From: Chryseobacterium sp. SN22
Lineage (GTDB): Bacteria > Bacteroidota > Bacteroidia > Flavobacteriales > Weeksellaceae
Assembly: GCF_008329705.1 (NCBI RefSeq)
Contig: NZ_VTSX01000004.1
Location: 62,001 to 126,000 of the forward strand
Direction: 5' to 3'
DNA length: 64,000 nucleotides
Positions 16,120 through 24,593 of the stretch are shown here, piece after piece. The stretch's first letter is position 1. Every line of letters begins with the position of its first letter. The position numbers and the translations under genes were made by a program. Under the pieces are notes generated by a model, which was not told where the DNA came from, made no database searches, and was given only the letters and a program-made list of their open reading frames with translations.

Positions 16120-17306
16120 CGTGTATTTGTTAGTTTATCCATTATTTTTCTTACATTAAAATAATCCTGTTTTAATGTTTCGAAAGTTTTCCTTTCTTCA
16201 TCATTTAGTTTTGCCAAAACGGCTTTCTGCTGATAATAATATTCATAAAAATTATCCTTGTCATGATCTGATTTACTTTCCAGATCAAGGTATTTCTCAA
16301 TTTCTTCATTGCTGAAGTTGTATGAAAGCATCCTAATTTTAATATCTAAAATCCAGAAAGAATCGGCATCGGTCTCGGTCTTTAACTGCTCCCGGATTTC
16401 ATGTATGCTTTTATTGTTTTCTTTTGTCGTTTTGCAATTGTTTAATTTCCTCCAAAGCGCATCATAGATAATTCCTTCTCCAAATTCTCCATGATTAAAG
16501 AGAACATGAGGCTGATATTTTTCCAGATCTTTATAAAGCTCCTGATTATTATTTCCATGAAAAAAAATGTTCCGAAGATACATTCCAAATCCAAAATGAA
16601 ATCCAAAATCACCTTTTAAACTGTCAAGCCTTGCTGCATAAGAGATATCTTTTATCTGACCGATCGCTTTTGGGCTTAAATCTTCTCTTATCAAATAATC
16701 TACGGCTTCTTCAACCGTATTCAGTGTTCTCGTTTTATTCTTTATTTTCTTTAAAGAAATTTCTTCTTCTGCAAGTGTTTTTTCAATCTGTTGCCGTACT
16801 TCTTCATCGCTAAAGTCTCCGGGTTCCTGTTTCTCTTCCGCATCTTCTTTGAAAAAATCAGGCAGGATGATTTCTCTGGAATCGGTCTCAAGAAAGATTT
16901 CCATTCTGCGTTCGGAAAAATACATTTCATCCTCAATAATTGTTTTTATTTCTGAATGGTTAGTCTCCTCAATATTTTTTCCGAATACATCATCCAATTT
17001 AACTTTATCCAATAAAGAATAATTAATCCTTTCAGTCGTTACCTGTGAAAATCTCTTAGATTCAGTCAGACTTTCATCCAGGAAAGAAATTTTATAGTCA
17101 TTAAAACGATCCGTATTGCATTCTGCTTTTGCCGTAATAAAAATCCTATGTGTAGCACCCTTTACTTTTTCTGCAAATTGGATTATTTCTTCCTTTTTAA
17201 AAGCAAAAGGTATTTCGTTGAAAGGCAGTTTTGTAAAGCTGTTTTCAGCAAGAAACTGCAGATCTTTTAATGTCAGCAGAATATAAAACGTAACTGTATT
17301 TCTCAT
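16116..17306 (-). CDS. DUF6794-like hypothetical protein
   Basis: A 396-residue cytoplasmic protein. The N-terminal 180 residues are unrecognised, rich in Glu/Lys, and contain a PGDFSDEEVRQQIEKTL helix. From about 205 it has TVEEAVDYLIREDLSPKAIGQI and then FHFGFGMYLRNIFFHGNN, which fits DUF6794-type domains (FGLGMWIRN core). The C terminus is helical. It overlaps kptA and the ADP-ribosylglycohydrolase gene by 4 bp each, so it belongs to the ADP-ribose operon. Molecular function unknown. Confidence 0.75.
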   Translation of the reverse strand: MRNTVTFYILLTLKDLQFLAENSFTKLPFNEIPFAFKKEEIIQFAEKVKGATHRIFITAKAECNTDRFNDYKISFLDESLTESKRFSQVTTERINYSLLDKVKLDDVFGKNIEETNHSEIKTIIEDEMYFSERRMEIFLETDSREIILPDFFKEDAEEKQEPGDFSDEEVRQQIEKTLAEEEISLKKIKNKTRTLNTVEEAVDYLIREDLSPKAIGQIKDISYAARLDSLKGDFGFHFGFGMYLRNIFFHGNNNQELYKDLEKYQPHVLFNHGEFGEGIIYDALWRKLNNCKTTKENNKSIHEIREQLKTETDADSFWILDIKIRMLSYNFSNEEIEKYLDLESKSDHDKDNFYEYYYQQKAVLAKLNDEERKTFETLKQDYFNVRKIMDKLTNTR

Positions 17307-18241
17307 TGTAGCCGATTATTTAACTTTTCACAAAGCTCTTTGATATCCTCCTTCCTCGCCAATACCTCAACCCACTCTTCAGGAATCGCTTCAAAGCCAT
17401 AATAAATCCCGGCCAGTCCGCCGGTAATCGCTCCGGTAGTATCGGTATCTTCTCCCAGATTCACAGCTTTTAAAACTGCTTCGGCATAACTTTCGGAGTT
17501 CAGGAGACACCATAAGGAAGCTTCCAGGCTATGAAGGACATAGCCGCCGGAACTGATTTCATCTTCAGGATATTGCGAAATATCGCTTTTTAGAATCCGA
17601 GCAAAAAGCTGTATTTCCTTAGGGTTAAAACCCTGGCCTTCTGCAAATTCCAAAACTATTTTTTTGGTATAGGCATAAGCTTCTTCTTTATTTTTTCCTT
17701 TGATGAGTTCAACCGCAAAAACCACATAGACAAAGCAGGCAAAAACAGAGCGGAAATGCCCGTGGGTAATGGATGAAACCTCCTTCACCGTCCGGTATAA
17801 ACTTTCGATGTTTTCTTCCCCTTTAAGATAAAAAGCCAATGGGAGGATTCTCATCAGAGAACCGTTTCCGTTATCTTCTTCAAAAATATTCCCTGAAAAC
17901 CGCGCACTTTCCCCTTTGATGAGCCGTGCGATGGAATGCCTGGTCGTTCCACCGATATCGAAAAGCCTTCCATGTGCTGCCCAGTGTCCGTATTTTACCC
18001 ATTTTACAAAGCTTTCGCCGATCTTTTCCAAATTGTAGCCTTTTGTTAAACTTTCGGCAAGACATAAGGTCAATGAGCTGTCATCACTCCAGGTTCCTTT
18101 GGGCTGGTTCCACGAACCGAATTCCTGCATATCGGTAATAGGAAAACTTTTCAGGGTTTCCCTACTCTTAAATTCCACCGGCACTCCCAATGCATCACCC
18201 ACACATACTCCGAAAATTCCGGCTTTTACAGCATTTTCCAT
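17303..18241 (-). CDS. ADP-ribosylglycohydrolase (DraG/ARH family)
   Basis: A 312-residue ARH-family hydrolase. Dimetal motifs are seen at WSDDSS (Asp53, Asp54) and EDTDTTGA (Asp265, Asp267), with GVCVGDALGVPVEF at the N terminus as in DraG/Tri1-type proteins. Such enzymes remove ADP-ribose from arginine and other acceptors. Its stop overlaps the DUF6794-like start and its ATG shares a base with the Sir2 stop. It is one of two ARH genes in this block; the other is at 19756-20664. Confidence 0.94.
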   Translation of the reverse strand: MENAVKAGIFGVCVGDALGVPVEFKSRETLKSFPITDMQEFGSWNQPKGTWSDDSSLTLCLAESLTKGYNLEKIGESFVKWVKYGHWAAHGRLFDIGGTTRHSIARLIKGESARFSGNIFEEDNGNGSLMRILPLAFYLKGEENIESLYRTVKEVSSITHGHFRSVFACFVYVVFAVELIKGKNKEEAYAYTKKIVLEFAEGQGFNPKEIQLFARILKSDISQYPEDEISSGGYVLHSLEASLWCLLNSESYAEAVLKAVNLGEDTDTTGAITGGLAGIYYGFEAIPEEWVEVLARKEDIKELCEKLNNRLQ

Positions 18242-18927
18242 CAGGCAAGACTGATCAGTTTATCAAACAACAGCTTCATTCCCTGGGTGGCGGATTCCTT
18301 CATTACCACTGCTCGCTGTCCGTAGCCGAAGTTCGTTTCGTTGGGATTGATCACAATAAGAAGACAATCATCTTTGATATCGTGAAGCAGTCCGGCTGCC
18401 GGGTAAACCTGCAGAGAGGTTCCGATCACCAGGAAAATATCGGCTTCTTTTGCCATTTGGGTGGCTTCCTCCATCAAAGGAACAGCTTCCCCGAACCATA
18501 CGATAAAAGGTCTCAGCTGGGATCCGTCTTCTGCCTTGTCGCCGATGTTGATGTCGTTTTTATGTTCATACATCAGATTCTTATTGTTGCTTGAACAGGA
18601 TTTGAAGAGCTCGCCGTGGAGATGCAGGATGTTGGCGGATCCGGCTCTTTCGTGCAGGTCATCGATGTTCTGGGTGATGATCTGAACCTCGAAATATTTT
18701 TCCAGTTCCGCCAGCAGCCGGTGGGCCTCGTTCGGTTCCACTTCATGAAGCTGGCGTCGTCTCTGGTTATAAAATTCCAGGACCAGTGCCGGGTCTCGCC
18801 GCCATCCTTCCGGACTGGCCACATCGGTGATGCTATGGTTTTCCCAGAGCCCGTCCCCGTCTCTGAAGGTTTTTATTCCGCTTTCGGCGCTAATTCCGGC
18901 GCCGGTTAATATGGTTAATTTTTTCAT
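18241..18927 (-). CDS. cobB: Sir2-family NAD-dependent deacylase
   Basis: A 228-residue sirtuin. NAD-binding motifs are GAGISAESGIKTFRD (residues 9-23), QNIDDLHERAG, and the catalytic His in LHLHGE. PFIVWFGE and VIGTSLQVYPAAGL follow. The four zinc-binding cysteines of typical sirtuins are missing (only SCSSNN remains), as in other flavobacterial homologues I recall. It consumes NAD and releases O-acyl-ADP-ribose, a substrate of the macro-domain protein at 19245-19766. A 317-bp gap upstream may hold a separate promoter. Confidence 0.95.
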   Translation of the reverse strand: MKKLTILTGAGISAESGIKTFRDGDGLWENHSITDVASPEGWRRDPALVLEFYNQRRRQLHEVEPNEAHRLLAELEKYFEVQIITQNIDDLHERAGSANILHLHGELFKSCSSNNKNLMYEHKNDINIGDKAEDGSQLRPFIVWFGEAVPLMEEATQMAKEADIFLVIGTSLQVYPAAGLLHDIKDDCLLIVINPNETNFGYGQRAVVMKESATQGMKLLFDKLISLA

Positions 18928-19244
18928 TGGTTTTTATTATTTAAATTTAACGCAGAGTTCGCAAAGAATTTTTGTAAACTAACTGCTTAAAGGTTCGCAA
19001 AGGCGTTTCACTCAGCAAGGAACATAAAACTTAGAACCTGTTTCAATTTAACTCAGAAATTTTACGTTATAATTTTTAATCTTAATTTTCTGAACTTAAA
19101 TAAATTTTGTTTATTCTTAACTTTTACTGATGTGAAACTTCTAGATCAATTTTAATAAATAAGACAGTGCTCAGCAAATTAATTTTAAGCTAAAATATCT
19201 TAATTACAGAATGGTAAAAAATCAACCCTAAATTTAACAAGCTC
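18928..19244. other. AT-rich gap splitting the ADP-ribose block
   Basis: A 317-bp gap, the longest within the block. The first part (about 18948-19020) holds a repeat-like stretch with GTTCGCAAAG twice (18957-18966, 18993-19002), resembling a dispersed CGCAAAG-type element of this group. The rest is AT-rich with no gene, no NrtR-like operator and no clear promoter. Confidence 0.5.
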
Positions 19245-19766
19245 TTATATTTTATTATTGTTCTCCAATAATTCTTTATAAATCGCTTCATTTTCATCAT
19301 CAAAACAGACGAAAATAATTTTTTCGATGGTGTCTGATCTGAAATTCTTCACGGTTTCCACGGCAATTTTTCCTGCGGCTTCTTTTGGAAAACGGTAGAC
19401 TCCAGTGCTGATGTTGGGAAAAGCGATGGTTTTTAAGCCAAGGCTTTCGGCCAGCTTCAGTGAATTTTTATAACAGTTCTCCAACAGCACTGCGCATTTC
19501 TGCTCATCTCCGTTCCAGACCGGCCCGACGGTATGGATCACGTATTGCGCAGGAAGGTTCCCTGCTGTAGTTACCACCGCTTCCCCGGTACTGCATTTCC
19601 CCTGCCTGTTCCTGATTTCGATGCATTCTTCCAGGATCTGCTTTCCGCCTGCCCGGTGAATAGCCCCGTCTACCCCGCCGCCGCCCAACAATGAGGAATT
19701 GGCTGCATTCACGATAGCGTCGGCCTGTATTTTGGTGATGTCGCCTTTGATGAGTTCAATGTTCAT
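19245..19766 (-). CDS. O-acetyl-ADP-ribose deacetylase (YmdB-like macro domain)
   Basis: A 173-residue single macro domain. Motifs are [20 protein letters not shown] and [14 protein letters not shown], the ADP-ribose loops of the YmdB/MacroD group, then [12 protein letters not shown]. It hydrolyses O-acetyl-ADP-ribose (a sirtuin product) and mono-ADP-ribose esters. I chose the ATG at 19766, which aligns with family starts and overlaps the upstream ARH gene by 11 bp; an in-frame ATG at 19793 is longer. Confidence 0.94.
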   Translation of the reverse strand: MNIELIKGDITKIQADAIVNAANSSLLGGGGVDGAIHRAGGKQILEECIEIRNRQGKCSTGEAVVTTAGNLPAQYVIHTVGPVWNGDEQKCAVLLENCYKNSLKLAESLGLKTIAFPNISTGVYRFPKEAAGKIAVETVKNFRSDTIEKIIFVCFDDENEAIYKELLENNNKI

Positions 19767-20664
19767 AAAATCTGCTTTTTTTCCAGTTTTCAATTGGGGT
19801 TATCCAGTCCGGAACGGTATTCTCGTCACAGCACAGAATGCTTACGCCTCCGGCCATGGCACAGGTTGTGTCCCGGTCGCCCAATGCGGAAACGGTATTC
19901 CACAGGCATTCTTCAAGATCGTGCCTGTACCGGGAAAGCATCCAGATAACCAGCGGCACCGTATCCTGGGCTATCATCCCGGTTCCGTTGCCCAATGTTT
20001 TCACCAATAGTTCCGTACTGGGATTTCCGTCTAAATATAAGCATTTGTTCAGCTTACTTTTCAAGTCGGAATCACTTAATTCGTACTGAATGTTTCGGAT
20101 AAAATTTTGCCGGTCAAACATTTCCATACCCAACTTTTCCCGGACCGCAAAGGCGGCAGCCAGGGCAATGGCTTTTGTGCCTTCCATCGCTTCCCGGTTG
20201 GCGTGAGTTACTTCACACGACCGTTCTGCATTTTCTTTAAGCCCTGTAAAATCATCATAAAAATAAGCCCCGATGACGGCAGCTCTCATAGCTCCGCCGT
20301 TTCCCATGGAACCCTGTCCTTCAAATTTGGCATAGGAAACTTCTTTCCAGCGCTCACCGCTCTTCACCTCTCTGAAATACCGGTGCATGGAAGGGCCGTA
20401 CCCACGGTTGATGTCCAGATGATAGTTTTTTGTAAACTCTTCCGCTAAAAAATCCTGATCGATTTTCCCGAATTTCTCCAGCGATCTGAAGACGGCTATG
20501 GCCATGATCGTGTCATCGGTAAAATCCAGAGCAGTTCCGGGAATGATCCTTTGCTGAATATGGCTTTTCACAAAGCTTTCCTCGCCAAAAAAACATTCGC
20601 CAAAAGCATCGCCAATGGATATTCCCGTCAGTGATTTCGAAGCAAGCAAAAGTTTATTTTTCAT
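19756..20664 (-). CDS. ADP-ribosylglycohydrolase family protein (second)
   Basis: A 302-residue ARH-fold protein distinct from the 17303-18241 one. Dimetal motifs are FTDDT (Asp50, Asp51) and [12 protein letters not shown] (Asp263, Asp265). YGPSMHRYF and [10 protein letters not shown] are typical of the crystallin-J1-like ARH branch. The two ARH genes have different loops and so probably different substrates. It shares one base with the DUF4291 stop. Confidence 0.93.
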   Translation of the reverse strand: MKNKLLLASKSLTGISIGDAFGECFFGEESFVKSHIQQRIIPGTALDFTDDTIMAIAVFRSLEKFGKIDQDFLAEEFTKNYHLDINRGYGPSMHRYFREVKSGERWKEVSYAKFEGQGSMGNGGAMRAAVIGAYFYDDFTGLKENAERSCEVTHANREAMEGTKAIALAAAFAVREKLGMEMFDRQNFIRNIQYELSDSDLKSKLNKCLYLDGNPSTELLVKTLGNGTGMIAQDTVPLVIWMLSRYRHDLEECLWNTVSALGDRDTTCAMAGGVSILCCDENTVPDWITPIENWKKSRFYEH

Positions 20665-21299
20665 TAGATAAGCCTTAATTTTTTATTCAGACCCTCATCA
20701 TCAAACAGCAATGGTTTTTCTTCAGGCAGCATCAGCTGATCCAGATTATCGTTCAAAACAAACCGGTGCTGTTCTTTCACGAATTCCGAAATATTTTCAA
20801 TTAAAATTAAATCCTCTTTAGCAAACGATCTGATCAAGTCATTCCTCAATCCGATCTGGATCGCCCTTCTTTCCTGCTTTGACCCGAAAGGATCATGATC
20901 GGGATCCCATTGCAGCCTTGCGGAGGATGCTTTTACCTCATTCTGCCATTCTTCCCTGGAGATTCCCAACCGGTCATTGTAGGAAGAATAGACGGCGTTT
21001 TCCAGGTACCTTCTGAAAGCATCCATCTTCAGGTGGATGGCCAGCACATATTCTTGTCCTTCTTTCGTTCCCCAGCCATTCCGGTACATCATCCAGAGGA
21101 AATTCGGCTTGATCCAGGTCATCCTTTCCAGGCTGAAAGGTCCTCCGAAATACTGGTTTCTGACGGCAAATTCACCGATTTCCTTCCGGTAGGACTGGTA
21201 GACGATAATTTTTTCATCATCATATTGCGCCATGAGGTGATGCCCTTCCCTTGGCCAATCCTGTAGTTGTTCTTTATATTTTTTTAATTTGAGTTTCAT
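20664..21299 (-). CDS. DUF4291 domain protein
   Basis: A 211-residue protein. ERMTWIKPNFLWMMYRNGWG at about residues 58-77 is the core signature of DUF4291, a family of unknown function, with further conserved segments LQWDPDHDPFG and RRAIQIGLR. The invariant Arg, Trp and Tyr residues look like a nucleotide- or NAD-related active site, but this is inference. Overlaps of 4 bp with the PARG gene and 1 bp with the ARH gene tie it to the ADP-ribose operon. Confidence 0.85.
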   Translation of the reverse strand: MKLKLKKYKEQLQDWPREGHHLMAQYDDEKIIVYQSYRKEIGEFAVRNQYFGGPFSLERMTWIKPNFLWMMYRNGWGTKEGQEYVLAIHLKMDAFRRYLENAVYSSYNDRLGISREEWQNEVKASSARLQWDPDHDPFGSKQERRAIQIGLRNDLIRSFAKEDLILIENISEFVKEQHRFVLNDNLDQLMLPEEKPLLFDDEGLNKKLRLI

Positions 21300-22111
21300 A
21301 ATATTTCCTCGAACGGCCTGATCATTTCCTCTTTTTTCGACAGAATCGCAAAGACCACTCTTTTAAATTTGTTTTTATATTTTCCCTGAAGATGTTTTTT
21401 AAACAGTTCGGCTATTTCTTCCGGATCGTTTTTAAAAACACCGCATCCCCAGGCTCCTAAAATCAGGGTTTCATTTCCCTGGTGTAATGCCAGCGCCAGC
21501 ATCTTGTCCGTTCTGACATCCATGGCTCCGAAAATTTCACCGGCTCTTTCCGGCTCCTGACGCTTGACCACGCCTGCGTTCACTGCCGGAGAGGTAATAA
21601 AATTACAAAAAACCGGCTTCGGAAGCAATTCTCCTTTGTCTTTCCGGAAAACCGGGACTTTCGGGCTGTAGATCATCATATCGGTATAAAAGCAGGATTC
21701 CATCTCCCGGTGGCTTTTATAATAATCCCATGCCTGGAGAAGACTTGCATGCAATCCTGAAGTTCTCGCCAGGCTTTCTTCCTGCGCTTCGGCTCCGTTG
21801 ATGAAACCGCCGCCCGGGTTTTTAGCCGAGGCAAAATTCAGGCACATGATTTTTTCCTGGTCTTCATCTTCCGCCAAGTGTAAAATGGCTTTCAGCGAAC
21901 TGCATCTCCAAACCTCAAACCGGGTCTCAAAACGCTTATCCGGAGTTTCTTTTTCCGTAAGTTCCGCAAGCGCTTCAGCTGAGAACAGAACGGTTCCTTT
22001 GGTAGAAACTTCCAGTTCGTTTTCAATGCTTATCTTTTCGTTGTTTCCGTTGATATAATATTTTTTGGCTAAGATGTCCAAGGTATCTTTTGCCATTCCT
22101 TTATTGGTCAT
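21296..22111 (-). CDS. TIGR02452-type bacterial poly(ADP-ribose) glycohydrolase
   Basis: A 271-residue macro-fold protein of the TIGR02452 family (microbial PARG). The PARG signature GGG-x7-QEE is intact: Gly100-102, FINGAEA, Gln110-Glu111-Glu112. NFASAKNPG precedes it and LGAWGCGVFKNDP follows. The catalytic double Glu supports activity on ADP-ribose polymers or terminal ADP-ribose. It overlaps the 22108 gene and DUF4291 by 4 bp each. No bacterial PARP was found in the window. Confidence 0.92.
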   Translation of the reverse strand: MTNKGMAKDTLDILAKKYYINGNNEKISIENELEVSTKGTVLFSAEALAELTEKETPDKRFETRFEVWRCSSLKAILHLAEDEDQEKIMCLNFASAKNPGGGFINGAEAQEESLARTSGLHASLLQAWDYYKSHREMESCFYTDMMIYSPKVPVFRKDKGELLPKPVFCNFITSPAVNAGVVKRQEPERAGEIFGAMDVRTDKMLALALHQGNETLILGAWGCGVFKNDPEEIAELFKKHLQGKYKNKFKRVVFAILSKKEEMIRPFEEIL

Positions 22112-22527
22112 GGTAAGTTTTTAATGTTAAATAATAAATCTTCGATGGCTGCATGCGCCGTTTCCTTAAAGTTTTTCCCCACGAAAACCTGGGTGACTTC
22201 AATTGTTCCGGTGATCGCCTGATTGAATGCTTCCAGTTCTTCTGCGGGCACCCAAAGTTCATTATGGTTTTTCGCCCCGACATTCTGGGAAGGATATTTG
22301 TTGAACACTTCCTCAAGCACTTCAAATCTGGTTACGAATCCTAAATAATTTCCTGCTTCATCGCGGGTGTTCCATTTTTCGGCAATTTCGGAAGCGTAGT
22401 CTTCATTCAGGACGGGATAGAAAATCGGCTGCCATTCCAGCCTGGTAGGAAATGCCCTGTACCCATTTTCAATGATTAAAAGCATTTCTTTTTCTCCGAC
22501 CGGTCTGTATAAGGTTTGTGTTTTCAT
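22108..22527 (-). CDS. ADP-ribosylation/crystallin-J1-type small protein
   Basis: A 139-residue protein beginning TLYRPVGEKEMLLI and containing FPTRLEWQPIFYPVLNEDYA and ELWVPAEELEAFN. I recall homologues annotated ADP-ribosylation/crystallin J1, although it is not an ARH fold by length. The conserved Tyr-Arg-Pro-Val-Gly start and WxPxE motif suggest a small-molecule or ADP-ribosyl substrate site. It begins the tightly overlapping run 22108-19245. Function unproven. Confidence 0.75.
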   Translation of the reverse strand: MKTQTLYRPVGEKEMLLIIENGYRAFPTRLEWQPIFYPVLNEDYASEIAEKWNTRDEAGNYLGFVTRFEVLEEVFNKYPSQNVGAKNHNELWVPAEELEAFNQAITGTIEVTQVFVGKNFKETAHAAIEDLLFNIKNLP

Positions 22528-22544
22528 GATTATTTCATATTAGG

Positions 22545-22600
22545 TTTCGGCTAAAGCCATTGGATAATTTCTTTTGAAAATGGGCTAAAGCCCATTCTTA
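22545..22600. repeat. GGCTAAAGCC-type intergenic repeat
   Basis: TCGGCTAAAGCCATTGG is followed by a perfect hairpin AATGGGCT-aa-AGCCCATT (22579-22596). This type of element is, from memory, common between flavobacterial genes. It lies in the 95-bp gap before the 22108 gene and could act as a partial terminator or RNA-stabilising stem. Confidence 0.5.
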
Positions 22601-22622
22601 TTTATAAAATTGTTACGGTTTA

Positions 22623-23093
22623 TTACAGATCGTAAACATACACTTCTATATTGTTTTTAAGCAATGTGCTTTGAATAATCGGTTCGATTTCTTCCCATTT
22701 TCCTCCTGCGAGGCCACAGCCGATTCTTGGCATATGGATGCTTGCGTTTAAGGACAAAGCTTCAACAGCAAGTTTTTTAAGGCAGCTTTCAACCGCTTCG
22801 TATCTGATCGGGGTCACTCCTTTTGAACCGGTGACGGTTTTATGCTGACCGATCATGTTGCATACCCATACCTCTTCTTCCACCTGAATCATCTGAATTT
22901 TGCCAAGTTCAAAATGCGCTCCGCTTTTAAACCATTTTCTGTATTCTGCTTCAGGCTTTTTCCATCTTTTGGAAACAGCTAAAACAAAGCCTTTCCCCCA
23001 GCCTCCAATATCATTACAGATATGGGCGATGATTTTATTTCCTGTAGCTGACGGATCTGTAGCGTCGCCTTTTATATATCTGATCTCCTTCAT
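22623..23093 (-). CDS. Poa1p-like macro-domain protein
   Basis: A 156-residue macro domain of the ADP-ribose-1''-phosphatase (Poa1p/ALC1-like) group. Motifs are IRYIKGDATDP, then IIAHICNDIGGWGKGFVLA, and IHMPRIGCGLAGGKWEEIEP. The family dephosphorylates ADP-ribose 1''-phosphate, the compound formed after opening of the KptA cyclic product, or removes ADP-ribose from modified acceptors. That gives a direct metabolic link to kptA in the same block. Confidence 0.9.
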   Translation of the reverse strand: MKEIRYIKGDATDPSATGNKIIAHICNDIGGWGKGFVLAVSKRWKKPEAEYRKWFKSGAHFELGKIQMIQVEEEVWVCNMIGQHKTVTGSKGVTPIRYEAVESCLKKLAVEALSLNASIHMPRIGCGLAGGKWEEIEPIIQSTLLKNNIEVYVYDL

Positions 23094-23102
23094 TTCATAA
23101 TA

Positions 23103-23507
23103 TTATAATTTAATTCTGCCAAGACTCAGGCACTTTTCCATGTTTTTAAGCGTTCCGCTTTTCCTTATTTGATCAGAATTAAAATCAACAGCCAGAAAAT
23201 GAGTACAGTTTGAAATACCAAATTCATCCCTATCGGTATCGGAAACAAATCCACCCATCGTCTTCCACTTTGCAGCCTTGTTTCTGAAGGTATTAATAAA
23301 ATATCTAGGACGATCCTTCATATGAATAACGGTAACATTTTCGGTTTTATCCTTCAGATATTCCATCATCAGAGTATCAGTTCCGGTAAAATCACCAATG
23401 ATAAATTCGCATTCGGAAATCGCTGTTCCTTTCAATGGTTCAATGTAAAACCGGTGAAAGTTTTCCCATGAGAGATTTCCATTTCCAAATACAAATATTT
23501 TTTTCAT
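23103..23507 (-). CDS. SLOG-like Rossmannoid protein, unassigned
   Basis: A 134-residue protein with a Rossmann-like beginning (KKIFVFGNGNLSWENF) and FIIGDFTGTDTLMMEYL, resembling the G-D-x-x-G-x-D loop of SLOG/DprA-type nucleotide-binding domains. The second half (THFLAVDFNSDQIRKSGT) fits the C-terminal strand and helix of that fold. SLOG domains bind nucleotide or NAD-derived ligands. It lies 9 bp before the Poa1p-like gene. This is a fold-level guess. Confidence 0.6.
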   Translation of the reverse strand: MKKIFVFGNGNLSWENFHRFYIEPLKGTAISECEFIIGDFTGTDTLMMEYLKDKTENVTVIHMKDRPRYFINTFRNKAAKWKTMGGFVSDTDRDEFGISNCTHFLAVDFNSDQIRKSGTLKNMEKCLSLGRIKL

Positions 23508-23519
23508 TACTGATTTACT

Positions 23520-24593
23520 TTATTCATTAATCTTTTTAAAATCCTTCGAATAAGGAGAAAAAGATCCCCAAATTTCATCAAACTTGACGTTCAGTTTTTG
23601 AGGTTCAAAAGGCTCGTCCAGTTGATCCAGGCAGGTGACCACCAGGTTTTTCCGTTGGGCAATGCCATACCCTTCATCTATCTTCAAGGCATAATCCAGC
23701 AGCTGATAATCCAGATCTCCGGTACGAAAAGCTCCCTGATAGTCATTGAACGTACAGGTTTCCTCTTCATTATTTCGTAACTGAAGTTCCCGTTCATTGC
23801 TCATCCATCCGTTTCCGTGACGTGTGCCGTAGCTCCTCGTGACGTAGAACATTTCGATATGACCGATTCCCAGTTGCCGGCATACTTCACGGGCATTTTT
23901 TGAAGTCGTATGAGCATAAGTCACATTCGGAAATACGCCGTGGTCCATATCCAGCAGGATTCCCTGGCTGCCTTCAAAGATCAGATGGTTAAAAGTTTGC
24001 AGGTAACCGTAGCCTTCGATATTCCAGTCCATTTCATCAATGGTGTGAAGGAAATCATCCAGTGCCTGCTGTATTTCTTCCCCTTCGGAAAAGCCGTAAT
24101 AAAAAGCAATGCCTTTCAGCTTTTCGATCAGCATCGGTCTCGGTGCGATCAGGTCGGCTGCAAACAGCCGGTAAGGGCTTTCATTCCTTTTCATCGTAGC
24201 GCCGACTCCTTTTCCGCAGGTTCCGTGCTCCGTATTCCGGACATCTTTCCTGTTGTGAAGGACATCGAAAGGTGTCGTTACCTTAGCCAGCGGATGGATA
24301 TGAAGTTGGATATTTCCGTTTTTGGATTTCAGTTCTTTCCATTCATTGTACATAAAAACAGGATGAATGGTGCAATGTTCCGTAAAATAGGACGGCAGGC
24401 CCCGCAATGCCCCGCTGCCAAAGCTGGAATGCACGTGCTTGCGATCATCGATCATGACGGTGTGCGCTGCCTGCTGCCCTCCCGAAAACCGGATGACCAC
24501 TGCCGCCGGATTCCGGGCTGCCAGAAAATCGGTGGTGATGCCTTTGCCTTCATCACCGAATCCCAGTCCTATAACGATTTCTGCCGTTTTCAT
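23520..24593 (-). CDS. Adenylosuccinate synthetase paralogue (short PurA)
   Basis: A 357-residue PurA homologue, about 70 residues shorter than housekeeping enzymes. Catalytic features are kept: GDEGKG with Asp14, SGGQQAAHTV with His44, GTCGKGVGATM, LIFEGSQGILLD and TRHGNGWM. PurA joins IMP and Asp using GTP. The retained Asp argues against a PurZ-type switch to dGMP. ATG 24593 overlaps the vWA stop (ATGA) and matches the family start. Its presence among ADP-ribose genes suggests a modified nucleotide substrate, which is inference. Confidence 0.9.
   Translation of the reverse strand: MKTAEIVIGLGFGDEGKGITTDFLAARNPAAVVIRFSGGQQAAHTVMIDDRKHVHSSFGSGALRGLPSYFTEHCTIHPVFMYNEWKELKSKNGNIQLHIHPLAKVTTPFDVLHNRKDVRNTEHGTCGKGVGATMKRNESPYRLFAADLIAPRPMLIEKLKGIAFYYGFSEGEEIQQALDDFLHTIDEMDWNIEGYGYLQTFNHLIFEGSQGILLDMDHGVFPNVTYAHTTSKNAREVCRQLGIGHIEMFYVTRSYGTRHGNGWMSNERELQLRNNEEETCTFNDYQGAFRTGDLDYQLLDYALKIDEGYGIAQRKNLVVTCLDQLDEPFEPQKLNVKFDEIWGSFSPYSKDFKKINE

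Noticed and set aside
23520..24593. PurZ-type Z-genome enzyme
   Set aside because: The catalytic Asp of GDEGKG is retained, no phage genes surround it, and no MazZ or DatZ partner is seen.
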